The notes under the pieces are model-generated. The model was given only the letters and a program-made list of their open reading frames with translations. It had not been told where the DNA came from and made no database searches. The position numbers were made by a program, and so were the translations under genes. A stretch of DNA of 64,000 nt. Origin: DASWED01 sp036394995. GTDB lineage: Bacteria > Actinomycetota > UBA4738 > JACQTL01. The DNA lies in NCBI GenBank assembly GCA_036394995.1, contig DASWED010000089.1, positions 1-64,000 on the forward strand. The letters run 5' to 3'. Shown piece after piece: positions 51,202-59,721 of the stretch (position 1 is its first letter; each line of letters starts with the position of its first letter).

Positions 51202-53867
51202 TGCCGTCCGATCTCGAACGCTTCCGCGCGCTGTATCCGTTCCCCCTCGACGACTTCCAGGTCACGGCCATCGGGGCCCTGGACGAGAGGGAGTCGGTGC
51301 TGGTGGCCGCCCCGACCGGCTCGGGGAAGACCATCGTGGCGGAGTACGCGGTGAACCGGGCGCTCGAGGGGGGCCAGAAGGCGTTCTACACCACGCCGCT
51401 GAAGGCCCTGTCGAACCAGAAGTTCGGGGACTTCGTGGCCCGGTACGGCGCGGGCCGGGTGGGCCTGCTCACCGGCGACAACGCGATCAATTCCGAGGCC
51501 CCGCTGGTGGTGATGACCACCGAGGTCCTGCGGAACATGCTGTACGAGCGGTCGTCGACGCTCCAGGGACTCCAGTACGTCGTGATGGACGAGGTCCACT
51601 ATCTCCAGGATCCCTACCGCGGCGCCGTGTGGGAGGAGGTCCTGATCCACCTCGCGCTCACGGTGGGCGTCGTGTGCCTGTCCGCCACGGTCAGCAACGC
51701 GGAGGAGTTCGGAGAGTGGATCGGCACGCTCCGGGGCCCCACCCGTGTGGTGATCGAGGAGCGCCGCCCGGTGCCGCTCGAGCAGCACTACCTGGTGGGG
51801 CACGAGCTCCATCCCATGCACTCGGACGTGGACGGCCACCTGGTCCCGAACCCCTACATCGTCTCGCTCGAGCAGCACGAGCTCCGGCAGAACGTCCGGT
51901 ACCGGCGGGCGTCCGGGAACCTCCAGCTGTCCCGCCAGTCCCGGCCCCGCGAGGGCCACCGGCGAGTGTTCGCGCCGCGGCGGGAGGAGGTCGTGGAGGT
52001 CCTGTCGGAGCAGGGGATGCTCCCGGCCATCTACTTCGTGTTCAGCCGGGCGGGATGCGCCCGGAGCGTCGAGTGGCTCATGGAGGCGGGTGTTCGCCTG
52101 ACGAAGCGGGCCGAGGAGGCACGCATCCGGGAGTTCGCGGAGATGCGCGCGGCGTGGATGGACGAGGAGGACCTCTCGACGCTGGGGTTCTACGAGTTCC
52201 GGGAGGCGCTGGGGAGGGGGATCTCCGCGCACCACGCGGGGATGCTCCCGCTGTTCAAGGAGACCGTGGAGGACCTGTTCAAGCAGGGCCTGGTGAAGGT
52301 GGTGTTCGCCACGGAGACGCTGTCCCTCGGGATCAACATGCCCGCGAAGACCGTCGTCATCGACGACGTGGTGAAGTTCCAGGGCGAGCGCCACGAGATG
52401 CTCACGCCGGGGGAGTACACGCAGCTCACCGGGCGCGCGGGGCGCCGGGGGATCGACCCGCTAGGGCACGCCGTGGTCGTGTACCAGACCCGTCCGGACG
52501 TCACGTTCGAGCGGATCGCGTCCCTCGCGTCCACGCGAACGTACGAGCTGACCTCGTCGTTCCGGCCCTCCTACAACATGGCCGTGAACCTGGTCCGCAA
52601 CTACACGCGGGCGGAGGCCCACCATCTGCTGAACTCATCGTTCGCCCAGTTCCTGGCGGACCGCGGAGTGGTGGCCATCGAACGGGACCTCGAGCGCCGC
52701 CGGGCCTCCGTCGACGGGTACCGGGAGAAGATGGCGTGTCACCTGGGGGACTTCGCCGAGTACTGGGGTCTCCGGGAGCGGGCCGACCGGATCCGCGACG
52801 AGGCCCGCCGGGGGCGGCGGGAGGCCCTGGTCGCATCGGTCCGGGATGCCCTCGGCGCGCTGAAGCCCGGGGACGTGGTGTTCGTGCCGGCGGCCCGCCG
52901 GCGGGGTCTGGCCGTGGTGGTGGCGAGCCGGGAGGGGCGGCCCACGGTGCTCACGCAGTCACGGAGGATCGTCCGGCTGGGGCCGAATGACTTCCCCGAT
53001 CCGCCGGAGGTGGTCACCCGGATCCCGCCGCCGCGGGGGAGCGTCCGGAGCAAGCGGGTCCAGCGTGACCTGGCGGCCCGCATGGCCACGCTGGAGTTCC
53101 GCCCCCCCAAGCACCGCCGGGAGCGGCTCGACCAGAAGGCCATGGCGAGGGCCCGCGAGCTGGAGGAGCGGGCCGAGCAGCACCCGTGCCACGCCTGCCC
53201 CGACCGGGCCGCGCACGAACGGTGGGCCGTCCGGGCCTCGGCGCTGGAGCGCGAGATCTCCGGGCTGGACCGCCGCATCCGTGCGAAGACCGAGACCGTG
53301 GCCCGGCAGTTCGACCGCGTCCTCCGGGTCCTCGACGAGCTGGGGTACGTGCAGGGCTTCTCGATCCGGCCGAAGGGCGACATGCTGGCCCGGATCTACG
53401 GCGAGGGCGACATCCTCATGGCCGAATGCCTGTCCCGGGGCGTGTTCGAGGGGCTGTCGCCGGCGGAGTTCGCCGCGCTGGTCTCCACCGTGGTCTACGA
53501 GCACCGGGGACGGGAGCGTGCCCCGATCTCCGCGCACCTCCCGACCGCGCTCACCGAGGACCGCTACCGGCGACTGCTCCAGATGTACCGGGCGATCCGC
53601 CGGGCCGAGGACCAGAACAACGTCGAGCTGTGCCGCGAGCCCGACGCGGGATTCGCCACCACGATCTTCCACTGGGCCGAGGGCAAGCCCCTGGAGGACG
53701 TGCTCATCGAGATGGACATGGCCCCCGGCGACTTCGTCCGGAGCTGCAAGCTCCTGATCGACCTGCTCCGGCAGCTCGAGGGGGTCGCTCCCGCCGAGAC
53801 GGCGTCCCTGGCCCGGCGGGCCAGGGACGCCGTGAACCGGAGTGTGGTCGCCTACACCGGCGTCTAA
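51201..53867 (+). CDS. helY: Ski2/Mtr4-like DExH-box helicase (HelY type)
   Basis: 888 residues. RecA1: Q-like FPLDDFQVTAIG, Walker A APTGSGKT near 38-45, motif Ib TTEVLRNML, DEVH near 129-132, SATVSN. RecA2: ATETLSLGINMPAKTVV and QLTGRAGRRGID (motif VI). Then a linker region with HPCHACPDRA and a C-terminal DSHCT-like domain (GYVQGFSIRPKGDMLARIYGE). It is the actinobacterial HelY that follows tatC in Mycobacterium; likely an RNA or DNA helicase. GTG start supported by a leaderless promoter. It overlaps the next, convergent gene by four bases. Confidence 0.92.
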   Translation: MPSDLERFRALYPFPLDDFQVTAIGALDERESVLVAAPTGSGKTIVAEYAVNRALEGGQKAFYTTPLKALSNQKFGDFVARYGAGRVGLLTGDNAINSEAPLVVMTTEVLRNMLYERSSTLQGLQYVVMDEVHYLQDPYRGAVWEEVLIHLALTVGVVCLSATVSNAEEFGEWIGTLRGPTRVVIEERRPVPLEQHYLVGHELHPMHSDVDGHLVPNPYIVSLEQHELRQNVRYRRASGNLQLSRQSRPREGHRRVFAPRREEVVEVLSEQGMLPAIYFVFSRAGCARSVEWLMEAGVRLTKRAEEARIREFAEMRAAWMDEEDLSTLGFYEFREALGRGISAHHAGMLPLFKETVEDLFKQGLVKVVFATETLSLGINMPAKTVVIDDVVKFQGERHEMLTPGEYTQLTGRAGRRGIDPLGHAVVVYQTRPDVTFERIASLASTRTYELTSSFRPSYNMAVNLVRNYTRAEAHHLLNSSFAQFLADRGVVAIERDLERRRASVDGYREKMACHLGDFAEYWGLRERADRIRDEARRGRREALVASVRDALGALKPGDVVFVPAARRRGLAVVVASREGRPTVLTQSRRIVRLGPNDFPDPPEVVTRIPPPRGSVRSKRVQRDLAARMATLEFRPPKHRRERLDQKAMARARELEERAEQHPCHACPDRAAHERWAVRASALEREISGLDRRIRAKTETVARQFDRVLRVLDELGYVQGFSIRPKGDMLARIYGEGDILMAECLSRGVFEGLSPAEFAALVSTVVYEHRGRERAPISAHLPTALTEDRYRRLLQMYRAIRRAEDQNNVELCREPDAGFATTIFHWAEGKPLEDVLIEMDMAPGDFVRSCKLLIDLLRQLEGVAPAETASLARRARDAVNRSVVAYTGV

Positions 53868-54640
53868 GGCCACCACGTGATGATGGCGTACCCAAGGTCG
53901 CCGTACCCGGCGCCGTTCCTGATCGTGGAGTCCAGGGCCCAGGGCAGGTAGAGGCGTCCACCGCCGCGTCCACCACTCCCGAATCCCATCCCCACCGAGC
54001 CGGGGGTCGGCTCGCCTCCGTCTCCGGAGTAGCCGTTGCCGAAGGCGTTTTGCCCGCGACCACCCGACCACGCCAGCGCGCTCGTGCCGCCGTTGTTCAC
54101 GGTGTTCCCGCCGAATCCGCCCTGCCCCTGCGCCGTGGAGGTCCCGTTGGTGCCCGGGCGACCGCCCAACGCCGCGACCAGAACGCTCTTCTTCTCGAGG
54201 AGCGCCGTCCGGCTCCCCGGCTGCGCCAGCCCCGAGCCGGAGCAGCCGGCGGCCGTCGGCGAGACGACGACGGTGTACGCGAAGCCCGACGACACCGGGA
54301 CGAACGCCCGGATGTACCCGCCGGCCCCGCCGCCCCCGCCGCCCTTCCCGCTCGACCCACCGGAGCAGCCGCCGCCGCCCCCTCCGCCCCACAGCTCGAC
54401 CATGACGCTCGTCACGCCGTCGGGTGGAGTCCAGTCGGTCTGCTCGGCCTGGAACACCTGGATGCCCCCGCCGGGAGCCGGCCCCGCGTGCACAGGCGCG
54501 GTGCCGCGAACGGCGGGCCACGCCAGGAGCGCTGCGGCCGCCAACACGACCGCGGCGACGGTCCCGGTCGCCCTCCAGGCCGCGCCGCGGCCGCCTCGCG
54601 ACCGGCGGCGCCGTGCTGCCCGGCCCTCGTCTCGCTGCAT
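53864..54640 (-). CDS. Glycine-rich secreted protein
   Basis: 258 residues. AGAGGAGG precedes ATG 54640. A long basic start leads into a signal peptide (VAAVVLAAAALLAWPAV) and the mature protein begins VFQAEQTDWTPPDGVTSVMV. A glycine-rich domain follows, with Gly runs and motifs GGAGGYIRAFVPV and ALGGRPGTNG, resembling the glycine-rich domain of phage tail fibres and bacterial surface proteins. Its stop overlaps that of helY tail to tail. Possibly a surface or adhesive protein. Confidence 0.75.
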   Translation of the reverse strand: MQRDEGRAARRRRSRGGRGAAWRATGTVAAVVLAAAALLAWPAVRGTAPVHAGPAPGGGIQVFQAEQTDWTPPDGVTSVMVELWGGGGGGGCSGGSSGKGGGGGGAGGYIRAFVPVSSGFAYTVVVSPTAAGCSGSGLAQPGSRTALLEKKSVLVAALGGRPGTNGTSTAQGQGGFGGNTVNNGGTSALAWSGGRGQNAFGNGYSGDGGEPTPGSVGMGFGSGGRGGGRLYLPWALDSTIRNGAGYGDLGYAIITWWP

Positions 54641-54904
54641 GGTTCCTCCTCTCATCGTGCGTCGGAGCGATGATGGAGCGGCAGCGGCGCCGGACGACTT
54701 GACCGGAAGGGACGAAGCCCTCCTCCCAAGAGCCAGGTTTCTCCACCGTCCATCGGGGATTCGATCCCCTGAGAGCCCGTCGCGTGTAGGCGATTCGGAA
54801 AATCGATCCCTCCAGTTCGGCAAGGCGAGGGGGGTTGGGGCCGCGCGGTCGAGACCGACCTCCGAGCGGGTCGGATCTGGGTCTGACCGCAAGCCGAGGG
54901 CGCC
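54641..54904 (-). other. 264-base non-coding region with two hairpins, possible leader of the Gly-rich gene
   Basis: GGGGAT-TCG-ATCCCC (54755-54769) and a five-base CGATT/AATCG stem nearby suggest RNA structure upstream of the minus-strand gene at 54640. No riboswitch class is recognised and no start-to-stop reading frame looks genuine. Confidence 0.35.
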
Positions 54905-55558
54905 CTACCGGTCGAGCGGGGCGACGCCGAACCCCACCTTGAACCGGCGGCACCAGATCACGGCGGACCGGAAGCCCTCGACCTCCACCTCCGCCGGGAC
55001 GAGGTAGTTCTGGCTGCCGACGTTGCCCTTCAGCGCGCCGAGGTCCACGTACCGGCCCTGGTCCCAGCCGTGCCAGTCGTCGGATGCGGGAAGCTCGGTG
55101 AGGTACACGCGCAGATCGGGGCCGTTCGAGGTGTCGAGGTCCTCGAATCGCAGGTACACAGAGCCGTCGGCCAGGCGCAGGAGCTTCGCCACGCCGGAGG
55201 AGTGGTGCTCCAGGCTGCGGAACTCGCCGCTGCCCAGGAGCACCGGGCCGGTCGGGGCGGGGGGAGCGGTGGTGGCCGGAGGGGGCGGCCTCGAGGACTT
55301 CTGCGAGTGGGCGGGGGAGGGGTCGGTGGACGGATCGGCGGAGGGCTCCTCGGTGGCCGTGGAGGTGGCGGGCGCCTCCGTGACGGGAGCCGAGGTCCCG
55401 CCGGGGCCGGCCGTGGGGAGAGCCTCGTTCACCTTCTGGTCCAGGAACAGCTTCTGTGGCTCGAACCACAGGACCACGAACACCGCGAGGCCGACCACGG
55501 CGACCGCCGCGGCGGTCCACACCCTCGGGCGGCGGCGGATCGAGGACCTGATGCCCAT
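54905..55558 (-). CDS. Membrane-anchored DM13-domain protein
   Basis: 217 residues. Signal anchor near 14-32 (VWTAAAVAVVGLAVFVVLWF), a Thr/Ser/Pro-rich linker to about 115, then a DM13 domain: SGEFRSLEHHSSGVAKLLRL, SVYLRFEDLDTSNGPDLRVY, and near the end SAVIWCRRFKVGFGVAPL with the conserved Cys. DM13 proteins are thought to bind metal or take part in extracytoplasmic redox. AGGAG precedes the ATG at 55558. Confidence 0.85.
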   Translation of the reverse strand: MGIRSSIRRRPRVWTAAAVAVVGLAVFVVLWFEPQKLFLDQKVNEALPTAGPGGTSAPVTEAPATSTATEEPSADPSTDPSPAHSQKSSRPPPPATTAPPAPTGPVLLGSGEFRSLEHHSSGVAKLLRLADGSVYLRFEDLDTSNGPDLRVYLTELPASDDWHGWDQGRYVDLGALKGNVGSQNYLVPAEVEVEGFRSAVIWCRRFKVGFGVAPLDR

Positions 55559-55597
55559 GACGCTCCTGGAGTCTCGCGGTGGGGGGCCGCCGTTACC

Positions 55598-56554
55598 ATG
55601 GCGCACCGCCATGTCTCGCCGGAGCGTCCCCTGAGCAGCCCGTTCGGCCCCCTGTACGTGATCGCCAACCCCACCGCGGGCCGGGGACAGGTCGCTCAGC
55701 ACCTGCCGGAGCTCGAACGGGCCCTGCGGGCCCGCCGGCTGGACTACCGGATCGTCGAGACCCAGGGGCCCGGCGACGCCGAACGCCTTGCCCGGGAGGC
55801 CCTGGGCGGCGGGGAGCGGTTCCTCGTGGCCGTGGGGGGTGACGGGACCGTGAACGAGGTCGTGAACGGCATGATGGGGGAGGAGGGGCCGATCGACCCC
55901 GAGGCGGTGCTGGGAGTGGTGGCCGCGGGCTCGGGCTGCGACTTCGTGAGGACGTTCGGGCTCCCCGGCGACGCCGGCCGGGCCACCGCGATCCTCCAGG
56001 GGGACTCCCTGTTCCCGATCGACATCGGGCGCGTCACGTACACGACGGCCGACGGCGGGACCGCCTCCCGGTACTACGCCGGGGTGGCCGAGGCCGGCCT
56101 GGGCGGGGCCATGGCCGCGCAGTCCTCTCGGCTGCCCCGGTCGCTGGGCCGGGGGCGCGACTTCCTGGGGTTCTGGCTCGCCGTCTCGCGGTTCAAGGCG
56201 CCGGAGATTCGCATGGTGGTCGGCGACACCGACGTGGGCGGCGTGGCCTCCGACGTGGTGGTGGCGAACTGCCAGTACCAGAACGGGGGAATGCGGATCT
56301 CCCCGAGGTCGTGGCCGGGCGACGGCCTCCTCGACGTCCTGGTGTTCCGGGGGCCGCGGTCGGAGGCGTTCACCAGGCTTCCCAAGCTGTTCCAGGGGGA
56401 CTACCTGCCCGATCCGAACGTCGGGGAGTACAAGGGCCGCCGGATCGCGCTCGACGCGGACCGTCCGATGCCGATCCAGGCCGACGGCGACGTGCTGGGC
56501 ACGACCCCGGCCACGTTCGAGCTGATCCGCCTCCCGATCCGCCTGAAGCTCTGA
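55598..56554 (+). CDS. Diacylglycerol kinase-family lipid kinase (YegS/LCB5-like), copy 2
   Basis: 318 residues. YVIANPTAGRG near 20-30, AVGGDGTVNEVVNGMMG (intact GGDGT), then GVVAAGSGCDFVRTFG where most relatives have GTxNDF, so the Asn is lost here. C-terminal domain: ANCQYQNGGMRISPRSWPGDGLLDVLV and PIQADGDVLG. It would phosphorylate a lipid. ATG 55598 gives a short extra N-terminus; GTG 55658 would start at VIANPTAGRG. Divergent from the DM13 gene. Confidence 0.86.
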   Translation: MAHRHVSPERPLSSPFGPLYVIANPTAGRGQVAQHLPELERALRARRLDYRIVETQGPGDAERLAREALGGGERFLVAVGGDGTVNEVVNGMMGEEGPIDPEAVLGVVAAGSGCDFVRTFGLPGDAGRATAILQGDSLFPIDIGRVTYTTADGGTASRYYAGVAEAGLGGAMAAQSSRLPRSLGRGRDFLGFWLAVSRFKAPEIRMVVGDTDVGGVASDVVVANCQYQNGGMRISPRSWPGDGLLDVLVFRGPRSEAFTRLPKLFQGDYLPDPNVGEYKGRRIALDADRPMPIQADGDVLGTTPATFELIRLPIRLKL

Positions 56555-56593
56555 GGGGCGATGTCCGAGCCGGCCGCTATCATGCGCCCCGAC

Positions 56594-57691
56594 ATGGGGA
56601 CCCCGTTCGGCGACCGACTCCTGGGCTCGATCCGTGCCACGGAGCGGGCCGGGCTCGACGCCCTCCTCGTGACCCCCTCGGCCGACCTCATCTACCTGTG
56701 CGGCTACGACGCCCCGCCGTTCGAGCGGCTGACCTGCCTGGTGCTCCGCCCCGGCGCCGACCCCGTACTGCTGGTTCCCGAGCTGGAACGACCCCGGGCC
56801 ACGGCCTCTCCGGCCGGCGAACGGATCGAGCTCGCCGCCTGGCGCGACGGCGACGACCCCTACGCGGCGCTCGCGGCGCTCCTCCCGCGAACGGCCAGGA
56901 TCGCCGTCACCGACACCGCATGGGCGGTCCACCTGCTGGGGTTCCAGCGGGCCGTGCCGGGGGCGGAATGGAGCGCGGGGAGCTCGGTGGTCTCGTCGCT
57001 CCGCGTGCGCAAGGACCCCCAGGAGCTGGAGCTCCTGTCGCGGGCCGCGCGCGGCGCAGACGAGGCCTTCCGCCGGCTCTGCGACCAGCGGATGGACGGG
57101 CTCCGGGAGGAGGAGGTGGCCGCGTCCCTGGACTCCCTGCTCCGGCAGTTCGGCCACGACACGGTGGAGTTCACGATCGTCGCCTCGGGCCCGAACGGGG
57201 CGTCGCCGCACCACGAACCCGGCGCCAGGCCGATCCGGGCCGGCGAGGGCGTCGTCCTCGACTTCGGCGGCACCGTCGGCGGGTACTGCTCGGACATCAG
57301 CAGGACCGTGGTGGTGGAGCGGCCCCCCCGAGGCTTCTCGCACGTATACGACGTCGTGCGGGAGGCCCAGGAGGCGGCGTTTCAGGCGGTGCGTCCGGGC
57401 GTCGCCGCGGAGGAGGTCGACGCGGCCGCCCGCGAGATCATCGCGATGGCCGGCTACGCCGACCGGTTCGTCCACCGGACCGGCCACGGGATTGGCCTCG
57501 AGGTCCACGAGCCCCCGTACCTCGTGAGCGGGAACCGCCAGGCCCTCGAGCCAGGGATGTGCTTCTCCATCGAACCCGGCATCTACCTCGAGGGCCGGTT
57601 CGGGGTCCGGATCGAGGACATCGTCACGGTCACGGAGACCGGCGCCCAGCGTCTGAATCGAGCCACGCGGGACCTCGAGACCGTGCCCTGA
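56594..57691 (+). CDS. Xaa-Pro aminopeptidase-like M24 metallopeptidase
   Basis: 365 residues, creatinase/aminopeptidase fold. N-terminal domain LDALLVTPSADLIYLCGYD; C-terminal pita-bread domain with the five metal ligands visible: Asp in GVVLDFGG, Asp in GYCSDISRT, His in RTGHGIGLEVHEPP, Glu in FSIEPGIYL and Glu in VRIEDIV. It cleaves N-terminal residues before proline in peptides. ATG 56594 is preferred because TATCAT at 56578-56583 lies just upstream; ATG 56561 would add 11 residues. Confidence 0.88.
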   Translation: MGTPFGDRLLGSIRATERAGLDALLVTPSADLIYLCGYDAPPFERLTCLVLRPGADPVLLVPELERPRATASPAGERIELAAWRDGDDPYAALAALLPRTARIAVTDTAWAVHLLGFQRAVPGAEWSAGSSVVSSLRVRKDPQELELLSRAARGADEAFRRLCDQRMDGLREEEVAASLDSLLRQFGHDTVEFTIVASGPNGASPHHEPGARPIRAGEGVVLDFGGTVGGYCSDISRTVVVERPPRGFSHVYDVVREAQEAAFQAVRPGVAAEEVDAAAREIIAMAGYADRFVHRTGHGIGLEVHEPPYLVSGNRQALEPGMCFSIEPGIYLEGRFGVRIEDIVTVTETGAQRLNRATRDLETVP

Positions 57692-57850
57692 TCCGGGATG
57701 GCGTACCGTCGATCGTGAGGGAGCCCGACCCATCGCCCACCCGGAGCTTGCCCGCGTCCACCCGCGCCGGATCGCTCGAGGAGTCGTCGTCGGCGATCCC
57801 GACCACGGAATTTCGCGCGGCTCCGTCGGTTCCTCCCTACTCGGCTCGGG

Positions 57851-57886
57851 TAAACTACCGGTGAGTAACCTACGCTCCGGTAGGTT
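57851..57886 (+). promoter_or_regulatory. Promoter and nested inverted repeats before an acyl-CoA dehydrogenase gene
   Basis: TAAACT at 57851-57856 is a good -10. Overlapping it and just downstream are two nested inverted repeats: CTACCGG (57855-57861) with CCGGTAG (57877-57883), and AACCTAC (57867-57873) with GTAGGTT (57880-57886). This looks like a repressor operator, for example of a TetR-type regulator of fatty-acid genes. Confidence 0.55.
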
Positions 57887-57936
57887 GCAGACCGTCCCAG
57901 CGACACCCGGCGAGCGACCGGGAGGAGGACACCGCG

Positions 57937-59121
57937 ATGCCGCTGCTGAACATCCCGGAGGAGATCCTCGAGCTGCGGAGCACGCTGCGCGACTTCGTCG
58001 AGCGCGAGGTCCGCCCCCTCGAGGACTCCCACCGCCAGGAGATCCTCGAAACCGGGACCTTCGAGGCCATCAAGGAGGAGAACCTCAAGCTCCGGAAGCG
58101 CTCCGCCGAGCTCGGCTTCTACACGCTTCACATGCCGGAGGAGGTGGGCGGGGGAGGGCTGTCCTACCTGGGCCAGGTGCTGCTGCACGAGGAGGCCGCC
58201 CGGAGCGGCCTGATCCTGCCGCAGATCGAATCCGTCTTCCCGGTCATCAGCGGGCCCACGCCGATCTACGTCGACTGCACCCCCCAGCAGCGGGAGAAGT
58301 ACCTCGAGCCCCTCATGCGGGCCGACAAGACGACGTGCTTCGCGCTCACGGAGCCCGGCGCCGGATCCGACGCCACCCGGATCCAGACCAGGGCGGTGAA
58401 GGCCGGAGAGGGCGTCTGGCGGATCACCGGGCGCAAGCACTTCATCACCGGCGGCGCCGAGGCCGAGTTCGCGCTGGTGTTCGCCGTGACGGACGGCGAG
58501 AAGCGGGCCCAGGGCGGCATCACCGCGTTCTTCGTGGACGCCGACAAGCCCGGCTACGAGGTGACCCGGGTCCAGCGGACCATGTCGCCGTTCCAGAACC
58601 CGGTGGAGATGACGTTCTCGGACGTCGAGGTCACCGACGCCGACATCCTGGGCAAGGAGGGGTTCGGGTTCTACTCGGCCGTCCGGGGCATCAACGGCGC
58701 CCGGCTCCAGATCGCCGCCAGGGCTCTCGGCTTGGCCCAGTACCTCCTGGACCGGTCGATCGAGTACGCGAACGCGCGGACCGCGTTCGGCAAGCCCATC
58801 GGCGCGAACCAGTTCGTGCAGGGCATGATCGTGGAGTCCTACGCGGAGCTGGAGCAGGCCCGGCTACTGGTCTACCAGCAGGCCGCCGACATCGACGACG
58901 GCGCCGACGGCCGCAAGCAGGCCGCGCTGGCGAAGATGGTGGCCGCGGAGATGGTGGGCAGAGTGGCCGACCGGGCCATCCAGGTCCACGGGGGCAACGG
59001 GTTCATGACCGAGCTCGGCCTGGAGGGGTGGTACCGGGACGTCCGGGCCATGCGCCTGTACGAGGGGACCGGCGAGATCCTCCGGGCCAACGTGGCCAAG
59101 ACGCTGGGACTGCCTTCGTAG
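57937..59121 (+). CDS. Acyl-CoA dehydrogenase
   Basis: 394 residues, complete. N-terminal helical domain (LRDFVEREVRPLEDSHRQEI), middle beta domain with CFALTEPGAGSDATRIQTRA and ITGRKHFITGGAEAEFALVF, and C-terminal helical domain with QYLLDRSIEYANARTAFGKP and IQVHGGNGFMTELGLEGWYRD. The usual catalytic Glu position lies near LYEGTGEILR at the end. It oxidises acyl-CoA with FAD as first step of beta-oxidation; chain length is unknown. GGAGGAGG precedes the ATG. It has a strong operator upstream. Confidence 0.92.
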   Translation: MPLLNIPEEILELRSTLRDFVEREVRPLEDSHRQEILETGTFEAIKEENLKLRKRSAELGFYTLHMPEEVGGGGLSYLGQVLLHEEAARSGLILPQIESVFPVISGPTPIYVDCTPQQREKYLEPLMRADKTTCFALTEPGAGSDATRIQTRAVKAGEGVWRITGRKHFITGGAEAEFALVFAVTDGEKRAQGGITAFFVDADKPGYEVTRVQRTMSPFQNPVEMTFSDVEVTDADILGKEGFGFYSAVRGINGARLQIAARALGLAQYLLDRSIEYANARTAFGKPIGANQFVQGMIVESYAELEQARLLVYQQAADIDDGADGRKQAALAKMVAAEMVGRVADRAIQVHGGNGFMTELGLEGWYRDVRAMRLYEGTGEILRANVAKTLGLPS

Positions 59122-59139
59122 ATTCGGCGACGGACCCGG

Positions 59140-59673
59140 CTACGAGACGGCCGCGCAGGCCTCCGGTGCGTCGGGGATGCCCGTCGGGGCATCGGGGACG
59201 GGGAGCCGGTTCGCCGGGAACCCCGCCACCCGCCACGAACCACCCTCCCGGACCATCTGCCATCTCACGTTCGCCAGCGCGGCGCCGGAGCCGAGCTCCC
59301 GGACCTCGACCCGGGCGAACCGGGCGGGGGGCTCCCCGCATCCGGTGACGGTCTCGATCTGGACGCCGGTGGGGAGGTCCTTCAGGCCCCGCACGGCCCG
59401 GCAGAACCGGTCGTGCGTGAGCTCCGACCGGACCGGCCGGGACAGCAGGTGGTAGGCCCCGTCGCAGTCGCGGTCCGAGACCGCCTCGTAGTAGTCCCGG
59501 ACCACCTGGCCCGGCCCGGTGGTCTTCTTGAAGAGCACGAAGATCAGGACGCTCACCGCGGCCACCGCGACGGCCAGCGAGATGGCCATCGCGGTGATGG
59601 GGATCGACGCCCGGGGACGATCGTCCCGTCCCTCTTCGTCGCCCTCGGTCCGCTCCGGTCCGTCCGCCTCCAT
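59140..59673 (-). CDS. Membrane-anchored protein with NTF2-like domain
   Basis: 177 residues: acidic cytoplasmic start, one membrane helix near 26-48 (ITAMAISLAVAVAAVSVLIF), then an extracellular domain with GQVVRDYYEAVSDRDCDGAY and WRVAGFP, which fits the DUF4878/NTF2-like fold of actinobacterial lipoprotein-type proteins. Cys residues in DRDCDGAY, HDRFCRAV and TVTGCGEP could form disulfides. Function unknown. Convergent with the acyl-CoA dehydrogenase gene. Confidence 0.7.
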   Translation of the reverse strand: MEADGPERTEGDEEGRDDRPRASIPITAMAISLAVAVAAVSVLIFVLFKKTTGPGQVVRDYYEAVSDRDCDGAYHLLSRPVRSELTHDRFCRAVRGLKDLPTGVQIETVTGCGEPPARFARVEVRELGSGAALANVRWQMVREGGSWRVAGFPANRLPVPDAPTGIPDAPEACAAVS

Positions 59674-59706
59674 GGCAGGGCGAAGGGTACCGCGGAGCGG
59701 AGCAGG

Positions 59707-59721
59707 TACGATGCCGGACCA
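59707..59721 (+). promoter_or_regulatory. -10 box of a leaderless gene (TACGAT)
   Basis: TACGAT at 59707-59712 and 8 bases to ATG 59721. Confidence 0.45.

Noticed and set aside
54755..54769. GGGGATTCGATCCCC resembling a tRNA T-arm
   Set aside because: No acceptor, D or anticodon arms at the right distances; treated as a simple hairpin.
54905..57733. Minus-strand frame of 942 codons
   Set aside because: Only the 3' part (54905-55558, DM13 protein) is real; the remainder is antisense to a lipid kinase and an M24 peptidase.
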